This document shows positions 8,368-15,744 of a stretch of 19,429 nucleotides of DNA, piece by piece. Numbering within the stretch: position 1 is the first letter of the stretch; the number at the start of each line of letters is the position of its first letter. Both the position numbers and the translations under genes were made by a program. The notes under the pieces were generated by a model. The model searched no databases and had not been told where the DNA came from. It saw only the letters and a program-made list of their open reading frames with translations. This DNA comes from an uncultured Muribaculaceae bacterium (GTDB lineage: Bacteria; Bacteroidota; Bacteroidia; Bacteroidales; Muribaculaceae), in assembly GCA_910584495.1 (NCBI GenBank), contig CAJUAR010000055.1, positions 1 to 19,429 of the forward strand. The letters run 5' to 3'.

Positions 8368-8375
8368 TACCTTTG
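8368..8375 (+). promoter_or_regulatory. -7 box of the M16 protease gene
   Basis: TACCTTTG fits the -7 consensus and would give a leader of about 33 nt. A TTTG lies at 8352-8355, only 12 nt upstream, which is too close for a canonical -33. The T-rich stretch near 8338-8342 may serve instead. Confidence 0.6.
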
Positions 8376-8413
8376 CGTCTAACAAAGCAAAGAAACCAAA
8401 AATTATCAAACAT

Positions 8414-11242
8414 ATGAACAAAAAAATGATGCGCGCAGCGGTCGCAATTATAATGACCATCGGCGCTCTGCTGCCGGCAAAAGCACAGCAGCAGCTCCCT
8501 CAAGAGCCTCTCGACACAGCAATTGTGACGGGCGTACTCGACAACGGGCTTACATATTACATTCGTCACAACGAAAACCCTAAAGGCCAGGCCGACTTCT
8601 ATATTGCCCAAAAAGTAGGGTCTATTCTCGAAGACGACAACCAGCGCGGCCTCGCTCACTTCCTGGAGCACATGTGCTTCAACGGCACAAAGAACTTCCC
8701 CGACAAAAACATCATCAATTGGCTCGAATCGGTCGGTGTGAAATTTGGCTACAACCTCAACGCCCGCACAGGCATTGACGAAACTATCTACAACATATCC
8801 AGCGTGCCCGTAGCCCGCAAAAGCGTGCAGGACTCCTGCCTTCTCATCCTCCACGACTGGAGCTGCGACGTTACTCTCGATCCCAAGGAAATAGATGCCG
8901 AACGCGGTGTAATCCACGAAGAATGGCGCCAAAGCATGGTTGGCTCGATGCGTATCATCGAGAAACTTATGCCGAAAGTCTATCCCGACAACAAATATGG
9001 CGAACGTCTGCCAATCGGCACAATGGAAGTGGTCGACAACTTCCCTCCGCAAGCCATTGTAGACTACTACCACAAATGGTATCGTCCGGACCAGCAGGCA
9101 ATTATCGTCGTGGGCGACATCGACACCAAATATATCGAAAGCAAAATCAAAGAAATTTTCAGCCCCATCAAAATGCCTGAAAATCCCGCCGAGCGAGTAT
9201 ATGTGGAAGTGGACGACACCCCCGGCACAATCTATGCCATCGGTTCCGACACAGAGATGCAGGTGCCCGACGTGATGATGATGTTCAAGAGCGACGATGC
9301 ATTGCTGCCCCGCGAATACCGCAACACTCCGGCATACTATGCAATGGACTACATCAGCGACCTCGTAGCCCAGATGCTCAACCAGCGTCTGTCGGACTTT
9401 GCCAACACTCCCGAGTGCCTGTATGCCAATGCAAATGTCGGGATTGGTGAATTTTTCCTTGCCAAGACCAAAGGTGCCCTTACCCTCGACGTGATTGCCA
9501 AAGGTCCCGAAGTAATCAAAGCCTTCGAACAGGCATACCGCGAACTGCTCCGCGCCAAACTCGGCTTCACCGTCGGTGAATACGAACGTGCCAAAGCCGA
9601 ATATCTCTCGCGCCTCGAAAAGGCATACAACGACCGCAACGACCGCCAGACAGGCAGCTACTCCGAAGAAATTGTAACTCACTTTGTCGACAATCTGCCC
9701 ATGCCCGGCATAGAGCGCGAAAAGGCAATGTACGAACAGATGGCCGCCGCCATTCCGCTGGAACAGATTAACCAGTATCTCCCCGGCCTCATCGGCGAGG
9801 ACAACCGCGTGCTCATGGCCCTGCTGCCCGAACGCGAAGGTTACACTGTGCCCTCCGAACAGCAGTTTGCATCTGCCATCGAAACTGTCGAAGGCGAAAC
9901 TCTCGAGCCCTACAAGGACCAGATGCGCGAAGATCCTCTCATTCCCTCGCTCCCCAAGCCCGGCAAAGTTGTCAAGACCGAAACCAACAAGCAGTGGGAA
10001 GCCACAGAGTACACTCTGAGCAACGGCGTGAAAGTCATCGTCAAGCCCACCGACTTCAAAGCCAACGAAATCTACTTCGAAGCTGCAGCCAAAGGCGCCG
10101 GCATGAGTGAAGTTGACCCTGCCAAAGCTCCATCGGTTAAATACGCTCCTTACGCTCTTCAGAACGAAGCCCTCAACGACTACTCCAACAGCGACCTGAA
10201 GAAATACCTCCAGGGCAAACAGGTTGCCATCGGCTTCAGTGCCGGCGACTACACCCGTGGCATGGAAGGCAACACCACGGTCAAAGACCTGCCCACTCTC
10301 ATGGAGCTGATCTATGCCTACTTCACCGGCTTCGACCTCAAAGAAGATGAATATAACGCCAACCGCGACGCTCTCGCCGGCATCCTTGCCACCCAGGAAA
10401 CAAACCCGCAGTTCGTCTTCCAGGCCGACCTTCTCGATGCTCTCTACGAAACTCCTGCCAAAAAGATGATTTCGTCGGCCGACGTTAAAGCCGCCGACCG
10501 CCAGAGCATTGTCGACATGACTCGCGCCGCTCTTGCCAATGCCGCCGATTATACATTTGTCTTCGTCGGCAACATCGACCTTACTACCTTCGTTCCTCTG
10601 ATGGAGCAGTACATTGCCACTCTGCCCGCCGATGCCAAGAAAGTTGTCAATACATATAAAAACAACCCTGCTTTCGAGACCCGTCCCGGCACTGAGACCA
10701 ACAACTACACCACCAAGATGGAGACACCACAGACATGGGCCGCTATAGTCATCAGCGGCAACATGCCCTTCACTCCCAAAAACAAAATCACCGCTTCCGT
10801 TGCAGCCCAAATCATGAGCAAACGCCTTCTCAACAAGGTACGTGAGGAAATGGGTGCAACCTACTCAATCGGTGCACAGGGCGACATGGACCGCACCGAC
10901 AAGGTGAACACCAACTTTGTCATCGCCTTCCCGATGAACCCCGAGTTCAAGGATGCCGCTCTCGACGAAATCCACAAGATTGCCCAGGCAATGACCTCGA
11001 CAGTAACTCCCGAAGAACTCAACCCCGTGATTGAGTACATGCTCAAAAACGCCGAAAAGGACCGCACGGAAAATGACGCGTGGGGAGGACACATCACTGC
11101 AACACTCACCAACGGTGTCGACGTGTTCAACGGCCGTGCCGAAGTTATCAAATCTATCACGATTGCCGATGTGCAGAACTTTATGAAACAGCTCCTCGAC
11201 CAGAACAACTACCGAGTTGTTCTCCTCGACCCCGAGAAATAA
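8414..11242 (+). CDS. Secreted M16 family zinc metalloprotease (pitrilysin/insulinase-like)
   Basis: A 942-residue exported peptidase. The N-terminus has a basic start, a hydrophobic core and a likely cut after AKA (~24), so the protein goes to the periplasm or outer membrane side. The inverted zinc motif HFLEH (H82, E85, H86) is intact, and the third ligand is E163 in DAERGVIHEEW, 77 residues after H86 as in pitrilysin. The second M16 half begins around residue 530 (EATEYTLSNGVKVIVKP) and lacks HxxEH, as is normal for the non-catalytic half; the substrate-gripping Arg/Tyr type segment VREEMGATYSIGAQG is near ~815-830. This fits a full clamshell enzyme that degrades peptides small enough to enter the cavity. 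It is transcribed alone, followed by the structured intergenic region. Confidence 0.95.
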   Translation: MNKKMMRAAVAIIMTIGALLPAKAQQQLPQEPLDTAIVTGVLDNGLTYYIRHNENPKGQADFYIAQKVGSILEDDNQRGLAHFLEHMCFNGTKNFPDKNIINWLESVGVKFGYNLNARTGIDETIYNISSVPVARKSVQDSCLLILHDWSCDVTLDPKEIDAERGVIHEEWRQSMVGSMRIIEKLMPKVYPDNKYGERLPIGTMEVVDNFPPQAIVDYYHKWYRPDQQAIIVVGDIDTKYIESKIKEIFSPIKMPENPAERVYVEVDDTPGTIYAIGSDTEMQVPDVMMMFKSDDALLPREYRNTPAYYAMDYISDLVAQMLNQRLSDFANTPECLYANANVGIGEFFLAKTKGALTLDVIAKGPEVIKAFEQAYRELLRAKLGFTVGEYERAKAEYLSRLEKAYNDRNDRQTGSYSEEIVTHFVDNLPMPGIEREKAMYEQMAAAIPLEQINQYLPGLIGEDNRVLMALLPEREGYTVPSEQQFASAIETVEGETLEPYKDQMREDPLIPSLPKPGKVVKTETNKQWEATEYTLSNGVKVIVKPTDFKANEIYFEAAAKGAGMSEVDPAKAPSVKYAPYALQNEALNDYSNSDLKKYLQGKQVAIGFSAGDYTRGMEGNTTVKDLPTLMELIYAYFTGFDLKEDEYNANRDALAGILATQETNPQFVFQADLLDALYETPAKKMISSADVKAADRQSIVDMTRAALANAADYTFVFVGNIDLTTFVPLMEQYIATLPADAKKVVNTYKNNPAFETRPGTETNNYTTKMETPQTWAAIVISGNMPFTPKNKITASVAAQIMSKRLLNKVREEMGATYSIGAQGDMDRTDKVNTNFVIAFPMNPEFKDAALDEIHKIAQAMTSTVTPEELNPVIEYMLKNAEKDRTENDAWGGHITATLTNGVDVFNGRAEVIKSITIADVQNFMKQLLDQNNYRVVLLDPEK

Positions 11243-11252
11243 GCCTTTATTA

Positions 11253-11284
11253 AAGTTTTGCAAGCTTAGAAGCTTGCAAAACTT
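11253..11284. repeat. Perfect 14-bp inverted repeat with TAGA loop
   Basis: AAGTTTTGCAAGCT (11253-11266) and AGCTTGCAAAACTT (11271-11284) are exact reverse complements. The hairpin starts 10 nt after the M16 stop and could end transcription, but no T-run follows. Positions 11255-11267 can alternatively pair with 11378-11390 (one G-U), enclosing the cloverleaf described next. Confidence 0.85.
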
Positions 11285-11371
11285 GGGTTAAAAGGGTTAA
11301 AAGGGTTATGAGCCTTCGGCTCGGGTTAAAATAGATAAAAAATTAACCTGTTGCCTTAGCAACATAACCTT
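11285..11371. repeat. Tandem GGGTTAAAA units and possible cloverleaf
   Basis: GGGTTAAAA occurs at 11285-11293, 11294-11302 and 11323-11331, with a variant GGGTTATGA at 11303-11311. Between and after them lie stems GAGCC/GGCTC (11310-11314, 11318-11322), GGTTAA/TTAACC (11324-11329, 11343-11348) and GTTGC/GCAAC (11350-11354, 11359-11363). An outer stem AAGG(G)TTAT/ATAACCTT (11301-11309, 11364-11371) closes all three arms. The arms lack tRNA hallmarks. It may be a REP- or MITE-like intergenic repeat or an RNA element; genome copy number would decide. Confidence 0.6.
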
Positions 11372-11408
11372 CAAGTGAAGCTTGCGAAACCTGAATCTGA
11401 TACGACAC

Positions 11409-11444
11409 AGACGCCGGGATGGTCTCACGACCCTCCCGGCGTCT
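11409..11444. other. Long perfect hairpin upstream of a short ORF
   Basis: AGACGCCGGGA (11409-11419) pairs exactly with TCCCGGCGTCT (11434-11444). After one mismatch, GGTC/GACC continues to a TCAC loop. It is very stable, but AACTTTAAAT rather than a clean T-run follows. It may be a terminator (for either strand) or a 5'-leader structure, since an ATG begins 18 nt after it. Confidence 0.75.
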
Positions 11445-11462
11445 AACTTTAAATCTAATCCT

Positions 11463-11528
11463 ATGAAAAAACTAATTCAATACTTTGCTGTTGTGCTGTT
11501 GCTATATGTAATACGTACAGTTAGTTGA
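11463..11528 (+). pseudogene. 21-codon signal-peptide-like ORF, possible gene remnant
   Basis: The ORF begins MKKLIQYFAVVLLLY and stops after 21 codons. A Lys-rich start followed by a hydrophobic core is the pattern of a secretion signal, but no mature protein follows. The rnz promoter begins 34 nt later. It could be what is left of a deleted exported or lipoprotein gene, a tiny membrane peptide, or chance. The stable hairpin just upstream would sit in its leader. Confidence 0.35.
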
Positions 11529-11562
11529 AAAGTTGTGCTGTTAATGCTTTTTAAGTCGTTTT

Positions 11563-11594
11563 TTTGCAATTTTCAACAAATGTAAGTACTTTTG
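11563..11594 (+). promoter_or_regulatory. Promoter of the rnz-tadA-lpxB operon
   Basis: TTTG (11563-11566), 20 nt, TACTTTTG (11587-11594) is a full match to the Bacteroidota consensus. The -7 box ends only 4 nt before the rnz ATG, so the mRNA is predicted to be leaderless. Confidence 0.85.
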
Positions 11595-11598
11595 CACC

Positions 11599-12519
11599 AT
11601 GTCTTACTTCAACGTCACCATCTTGGGCTGCGGTTCGGCCAGTCCCACCGTGCGCCATTTTCCAAGCGCACAAGCACTTGTCTACAACCACCATGTGATG
11701 CTCATCGACTGCGGCGAAGGAGCACAGCTGCAATTGCGACGCTACAAAATCCCCTTCAGCCGTATCGACAATGTATTCTTGACCCACCTCCACGGCGACC
11801 ACATTCTGGGCCTCCCGGGCTTGCTGGCCACACTGTCGCTGCACGAAGTGGAAGGTGCGGTGACGGTACACACTTTTGCCGAGGGTGCCCGCGAGCTCAA
11901 ACGAATGGCCGACTTTGTGGGCGGCGAACGCTCGTTCAATCTCGAATTCGACATCATCGATCCAAAGAACCCGGGAACTATCTACGAGGACAACAATCTG
12001 GTTGTCTCCGCTTTTCCTCTCAAACATCGAGTGCCCTGCGTAGGCTTCCGCTTCGACGAAAAACCGAAACGGCGACATATCGATTCCGAAGCCACAAAAT
12101 ACTATGGTGTCCCCTACTACCTGATGGACAGCCTGCGCGAGGGTATGGACCTGGTGCTCCCCGACGGCACCGTGGTGGCAAATGAACGTCTCACCAAAGA
12201 CCCAACTCCTTCGAAAAGCTACGCCTACTGCTCCGACACAACTTTCGACCCCGCCGTGGCCGAAGCTGTCAGAGGTGTCGACGTGCTCTACCATGAGGCC
12301 ACCTATGGCGACGATGCCGAAGCCAAGGCTGCCGGACGGGGACACTGCACGGCGCGACAGGCTGGTATGATTGCTCAAATGGCCGGAGCAAAGACTTTGG
12401 TTATCGGTCACTTTTCCCAATCCGTACCCAACGAGGACGAACTTGGCCGACAGGCCGCAGAGGTGTTCGACGGCACGGTCATTGTAGGACGCGAAGGTTT
12501 GAAAATCGACATTGCCTGA
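11599..12519 (+). CDS. rnz: Ribonuclease Z (tRNA 3' endonuclease)
   Basis: A metallo-beta-lactamase-fold endonuclease that removes 3' trailers from tRNA precursors. The length (306 aa) fits the short RNase Z form. The zinc ligands are visible: HLHGDH (H63, H65, D67, H68), H143 in PLKHRVPCVGFR, D213 in YCSDT and H271 in IGHFS. The N-terminal LGCGSASPT and the YHEATY and HCTARQAG segments are family signatures. The next in-frame ATG is at residue 34, inside the fold, so the start at 11599 is firm even though the promoter leaves almost no leader. tadA follows after 1 nt and lpxB after that, so tRNA maturation and lipid A synthesis share a transcript. Confidence 0.96.
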   Translation: MSYFNVTILGCGSASPTVRHFPSAQALVYNHHVMLIDCGEGAQLQLRRYKIPFSRIDNVFLTHLHGDHILGLPGLLATLSLHEVEGAVTVHTFAEGARELKRMADFVGGERSFNLEFDIIDPKNPGTIYEDNNLVVSAFPLKHRVPCVGFRFDEKPKRRHIDSEATKYYGVPYYLMDSLREGMDLVLPDGTVVANERLTKDPTPSKSYAYCSDTTFDPAVAEAVRGVDVLYHEATYGDDAEAKAAGRGHCTARQAGMIAQMAGAKTLVIGHFSQSVPNEDELGRQAAEVFDGTVIVGREGLKIDIA

Positions 12520-12520
12520 C

Positions 12521-12991
12521 ATGGAGCGCAACAATATTCACACCCTCAGCGACGAATACTTTATGGGGCTTGCCCTGGCCGAAGCCATTCAGGCTGCCGA
12601 CGAGGGCGAGATTCCGATTGGCGCCGTGGTGGTGGGTGGAGGGAGAGTACTCGGCCGGGGGCATAACCAGACCGAACGCCTTGCCGATGTCACCGCTCAT
12701 GCCGAGATGCTCGCCATCAGTGCCGCTGCACAGTCGCTGGGAGGCAAATATCTGCAGGGATGCACACTCTATGTAACCGTCGAACCTTGCCCCATGTGCG
12801 CCGGGGCTATAGGCTGGAGCCAGCTAAGCCGCGTGGTAATAGGCACTTCCGACCCAAAACGCGGCTACAGCACCATACTTCGGCAAGGCTCAAGCCCTTT
12901 TCACCCAAAGACACAGCTCGTCTGGGATGTGAGGCAGGACGAATGTAGGGCCTTGATGCAGAACTTTTTCAAACAAAAACGCAAACCCTGA
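12521..12991 (+). CDS. tadA: tRNA-specific adenosine deaminase
   Basis: Deaminates adenosine 34 to inosine in the anticodon of tRNA-Arg(ACG). The 156-residue protein has the cytidine/adenosine-deaminase zinc site: HAE (H60, E62 as proton shuttle) and PCPMC (C90, C93), spaced as in TadA. The preceding GAVVVGGGRVLGRGHN and the final helix with MQNFFKQKR also fit. A TTG at 12512 is in frame, but the ATG at 12521, 1 nt after the rnz stop, is the better start. It lies between rnz and lpxB in one operon; two consecutive tRNA-processing genes make functional sense. A free-base (guanine or cytosine) deaminase is a less likely alternative. Confidence 0.93.
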   Translation: MERNNIHTLSDEYFMGLALAEAIQAADEGEIPIGAVVVGGGRVLGRGHNQTERLADVTAHAEMLAISAAAQSLGGKYLQGCTLYVTVEPCPMCAGAIGWSQLSRVVIGTSDPKRGYSTILRQGSSPFHPKTQLVWDVRQDECRALMQNFFKQKRKP

Positions 12992-12995
12992 ACCT

Positions 12996-14126
12996 ATGCA
13001 CTACTTTATAATCGCTGGCGAAGCCTCGGGCGACCTCCACGCCGCCCATCTGATTGAAGCCCTCAAAGCGAATGATCCACAAGCCATTATCACCTTTCTG
13101 GGTGGCGACAAAATGGCTGCGGCCGCCGGTGGAAAACCTCTGATCCACTACAAGCATATGGCCTTTATGGGCTTCAGCGAAGTGCTCCGAAACCTGCGCA
13201 CCATCGGAAATAATCTGACACGCGCAAAACAGTCCCTGCGCCTTGCATCGCCCGACTGCCTCATTCTTGTCGACTATCCTTCGTTCAACCTCAAAATGGC
13301 TGCCGAAGCCCGCAAGCTCGATATTCCTGTCTACTACTATATTTCGCCCAAAATATGGGCTTGGAAAAAATGGCGCATTGCCGACATCAAGCGTTCTGTG
13401 CGCAAGATGCTCTGCATACTACCCTTTGAACCGGACTTCTACCGCGAGAACGACTTCGATGCCACGTATGTTGGCAATCCATCTGTGGCCGAAATCGATG
13501 CCGACATGGCATCGTCACCCCCGCGTCAGGAATTTCTGGAACGTCACCGGCTGCGCGACAGGCCTTTGGTGGCAATCATGCCCGGTTCGCGACGTGGCGA
13601 AATCCGGAACAACCTCCCAATGATGCGCGCTGCAATTCATGCATTCCCACAGTACCGTGGCATTATTGTCGGCGCACCCGGAATCCCCGATGAATTCTAC
13701 GACGAATATGCCGGCACACTGCCACTGGTGCGCGAACATGCCGCAGCCCACATCCTTGCTCACTGCCGCGCCGCCATAGTAACATCGGGTACGGCCACCC
13801 TCGAGACTGCACTCGCCAACATTCCCCAGGTGGTGTGCTACCGCGCAAACGGCATGAAGCTCACCTACGAAGTGATGAAGCGCATCCTCAACGTTGTTCA
13901 TGTGTCGCTGCCAAACCTCATTGCCGCCAAAACCATTGTGCCCGAACTTCTGCTGCACTTGTGCACTCCGCAGTCTATCGCCTTGACACTGGCTCCTCTG
14001 CTGCGCGACACCCCCGAACGCCGGGCACAGCTCGATGGATATGACCTTATGCGCAAAAAACTCGGCACCGACGATGCTGCCGCCGGTGCCGCGTCCATAA
14101 TTATCAAAGATTTACGTGGTCAATAA
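12996..14126 (+). CDS. lpxB: Lipid-A-disaccharide synthase
   Basis: Joins lipid X and UDP-2,3-diacylglucosamine to make the lipid A disaccharide at the inner face of the inner membrane, a GT19-family glycosyltransferase. The length (376 aa) is typical. The N-terminal IIAGEASGDLHAAHLI carries the GEASGD motif (8-13), followed by HMAFMGFSEVLRNL, DYPSFNLKMA, YYISPKIWAWKKWRI, MPGSRRGEI, SGTATLETA and LPNLIAAKTIVPELLL, all LpxB landmarks. It begins 4 nt after tadA and ends the operon; no clear terminator is seen before the convergent PspC gene. Its presence shows that the host makes lipid A. Confidence 0.97.
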   Translation: MHYFIIAGEASGDLHAAHLIEALKANDPQAIITFLGGDKMAAAAGGKPLIHYKHMAFMGFSEVLRNLRTIGNNLTRAKQSLRLASPDCLILVDYPSFNLKMAAEARKLDIPVYYYISPKIWAWKKWRIADIKRSVRKMLCILPFEPDFYRENDFDATYVGNPSVAEIDADMASSPPRQEFLERHRLRDRPLVAIMPGSRRGEIRNNLPMMRAAIHAFPQYRGIIVGAPGIPDEFYDEYAGTLPLVREHAAAHILAHCRAAIVTSGTATLETALANIPQVVCYRANGMKLTYEVMKRILNVVHVSLPNLIAAKTIVPELLLHLCTPQSIALTLAPLLRDTPERRAQLDGYDLMRKKLGTDDAAAGAASIIIKDLRGQ

Positions 14127-14127
14127 G

Positions 14128-14178
14128 TTATAATTCCAAGCCTATCAACAAAACAATGAGGGCGGCTATGACATACAT
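14128..14178 (-). CDS. Putative 16-residue hydrophobic peptide behind the PspC gene
   Basis: A small ORF reading MYVIAALIVLLIGLEL, enough for one short membrane helix. It starts 12 nt after the PspC-gene stop and is in the same reading frame, with a single TAA and four sense codons (ACT CTT CAC ACC) between. It could be a separate microprotein, a decayed C-terminal extension of the PspC protein, or chance. No obvious ribosome binding site is visible. Confidence 0.25.
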   Translation of the reverse strand: MYVIAALIVLLIGLEL

Positions 14179-14190
14179 GGTGTGAAGAGT

Positions 14191-15255
14191 TTAAAACATT
14201 GGTTTGCCGATGGCGAAACACACACAGGCAGTTATCAGTAATACTGCGGCAATTATAACGATTGTCAGAATGGTGCGCGAACTCATGGGCTTGGTGTGAA
14301 AAATTACCGACGAAGCACCATAGACAAGTGAAAAGCCTGTGATTGCCACAAAAAGACATGCCAGAACTAACGATGCCAAAACGCTCCAACCCACAGCCGA
14401 CGGCAGAAGATTAAATCCTGTCAGAATGCTTGTGCTTTCGAAGCACATCAGGCCGATAATGCCCACAAACAAGGCAAGCCCGCAGACCAGGGCGGCAAAG
14501 GCGAGGCTGCCCACCAACAAGGCAAAAATGCCCATCAGAATCTTGCCCAGCACGTTGAAAAGAGTAGAAAAGAACGAGCTGCCGCCTTCGTTCTCCATAT
14601 AGGGCGGAGGCGTTACGGTGTCGGTCACTGCACGTCCTACGGTCTCTACATTGACGGGAGTGCCGTTCATCTCAAGCCGCTGGCGCGGAGTGACTGCCGC
14701 AGGTATTATCATCCATAATATCAGATAGATGATTGTCAACGGCCAGAAATAGGTGACGAGTGCCAGCGCAAGATAGAGGATGCGCATAATGTTGGCATTC
14801 CAGCCAAGATATGTTGCCAAACCGCCGAAGACACCCCCGAAAACTTTGTTCTGCAAGTTGCGGTACAGGTGCTTTTTGCCCGGCAGATTGATGCTGATAA
14901 ATGGTGCCTGCTCGGCCGCCGGTGGCGGACACGATGCACTTGATGCCTCGGCCGAACCTGCCTCGGGAGCTTCGACTGTTTCGGTCTCCCCGGTAGCGCA
15001 GCCCAGTTCTTCGGGACGTCCCATTGTGGCAATCACATTGTTCACATCGGCAAGAACTATGACCTTGACACCGGCTTCGGCTAAAGTGTTGAAATGTTCG
15101 CGAATGCGCGATTCGATGTCGGAAACTATCTCGCGACCCTCTTCGCCCTTAAAAGTTTGTTTGAGCTCGTCGAGATAGCACTGCAGAAGATTGAAGGCAT
15201 CGTCGTCGATATAGAAGATTTGACCGTCGATATTGGCCGGATATGTGCGTTTCAT
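14191..15255 (-). CDS. PspC-domain membrane protein
   Basis: A 354-residue inner-membrane protein. Residues 1-85 form a soluble N-terminal part (MKRTYPANIDGQIFYIDDDA, with a long helix and VLADVNNVIATMGRPEELG). A Pro/Ala/Glu-rich linker (86-118) follows. The PspC domain spans about 129-186 (YRNLQNKVFGGVFGGLATYLG, then two membrane segments). Three or four more hydrophobic segments follow between about 225 and 350. PspC domains in proteobacteria sense and transmit envelope stress (family knowledge); the Bacteroidota versions are largely uncharacterised. The start overlaps the stop of the PadR gene by ATGA, so regulator and membrane protein are co-translated and probably act together. Confidence 0.88.
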   Translation of the reverse strand: MKRTYPANIDGQIFYIDDDAFNLLQCYLDELKQTFKGEEGREIVSDIESRIREHFNTLAEAGVKVIVLADVNNVIATMGRPEELGCATGETETVEAPEAGSAEASSASCPPPAAEQAPFISINLPGKKHLYRNLQNKVFGGVFGGLATYLGWNANIMRILYLALALVTYFWPLTIIYLILWMIIPAAVTPRQRLEMNGTPVNVETVGRAVTDTVTPPPYMENEGGSSFFSTLFNVLGKILMGIFALLVGSLAFAALVCGLALFVGIIGLMCFESTSILTGFNLLPSAVGWSVLASLVLACLFVAITGFSLVYGASSVIFHTKPMSSRTILTIVIIAAVLLITACVCFAIGKPMF

Positions 15256-15596
15256 TGTTGCGGAGTTTCTGTGTTTGATATTAGATGATTGATTGTCAGG
15301 GATATTTCATCCCACGATTCGCGAAGCTGTTCCAAAAAAATCTGCCCAAGAGGGGTGAGCGAGTAGTACTTTCGCGGAGGCCCTGACGGAGATTCCTCCC
15401 ACCGGTAGCTCAGCAGGCCGTCGTTCTTGAGACGTGTCAGCAGCGGATAGAGCGTGCCTTCAACCACTATCAGGTGGGCCTCCTTCATCATGCCTATTAT
15501 CTGCGATGCATATGCATCGCCGTGTTTTAGAAGAAGCAGCACACAGAACTCGAGCATACCTTTCCGCATTTGCGATTTCAGATTGTCGATGCCCAT
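15252..15596 (-). CDS. PadR-family transcriptional regulator
   Basis: A 114-residue PadR-type winged-helix repressor. Visible features are the helix start MRKGMLEFCVLLLLKHGDAYASQI, the wing/recognition part VEGTLYPLLTRLKNDGLLSYRWEES, SGPPRKYYSLTPLG and a C-terminal dimerisation helix. The start at 15596 is preferred over an upstream in-frame ATG at 15689 because the predicted promoter (-7 at 15653-15660) lies inside that extension and PadR domains normally begin here. It is the first gene of a two-gene operon with the PspC gene. The perfect inverted repeat at 15665-15701 over its own -33 region suggests autorepression. The ligand is unknown. Confidence 0.92.
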   Translation of the reverse strand: MGIDNLKSQMRKGMLEFCVLLLLKHGDAYASQIIGMMKEAHLIVVEGTLYPLLTRLKNDGLLSYRWEESPSGPPRKYYSLTPLGQIFLEQLRESWDEISLTINHLISNTETPQQ

Positions 15597-15652
15597 TGTC
15601 GTTTTGTTTTCGTTTGAGATTGTAGATTTGTAGAGGGTTCTGTTTACGCCGA

Positions 15653-15684
15653 CAAAGTTAGGCGTTTCTTTAGTACTATGCAAT
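15653..15684 (-). promoter_or_regulatory. Promoter of the padR-pspC operon
   Basis: On the minus strand the -7 box is TAACTTTG (15653-15660) and a -33-like ATTG sits at 15681-15684, 20 nt upstream. The leader would be about 50 nt, much longer than at rnz or the phosphatase gene. Confidence 0.65.
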
Positions 15685-15701
15685 ACCAAGTACTAAAGAA
15701 A
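15665..15701. promoter_or_regulatory. Candidate PadR operator (13-bp perfect inverted repeat)
   Basis: TTTCTTTAGTACT (15665-15677) and AGTACTAAAGAAA (15689-15701) are exact reverse complements with 11 nt between. The repeat straddles the -33 region of the padR promoter, where a dimer would block RNA polymerase. It differs from the ATGT-8 nt-ACAT site described for PadR of other phyla. Confidence 0.65.
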
Positions 15702-15744
15702 TGCTTCTATTTAACATATTTTAAGTCTTTGAACACAGAATCTA

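Larger units (their letters stand above)
11243..11598. other. 356-nt structured intergenic region
   Basis: Between the M16 gene and rnz there is no sizeable gene. It holds a 14-bp perfect hairpin (11253-11284), tandem 9-mers, three further hairpins that can close into a cloverleaf (11301-11371), a second long hairpin (11409-11444), a 21-codon signal-peptide-like ORF (11463-11528), an 11-bp direct repeat and the rnz promoter. Most are listed separately. Confidence 0.85.

Noticed and set aside
8243..10810. 855-codon open frame on the minus strand, antisense to the M16 protease gene
   Set aside because: It is a by-product of codon bias in the protease gene. The translation is rich in Val, Phe, Gly and His without domain pattern, whereas the plus-strand protein has an intact signal peptide and zinc site.
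11301..11371. tRNA or tRNA-like gene because of the cloverleaf shape
   Set aside because: There is no 7-nt anticodon loop, no GTTCRA T-loop and no CCA end. The arms are 5-6 bp, with a 13-nt loop in the middle arm.
11490..11542. 11-bp direct repeat as a target-site duplication
   Set aside because: Only 31 nt lie between the copies, with no inverted ends or transposase remnant, so an insertion event is not supported.
11551..12534. 327-codon minus-strand ORF antisense to rnz
   Set aside because: RNase Z zinc ligands are complete on the plus strand; the antisense product is a Val/His/Gly-rich shadow.
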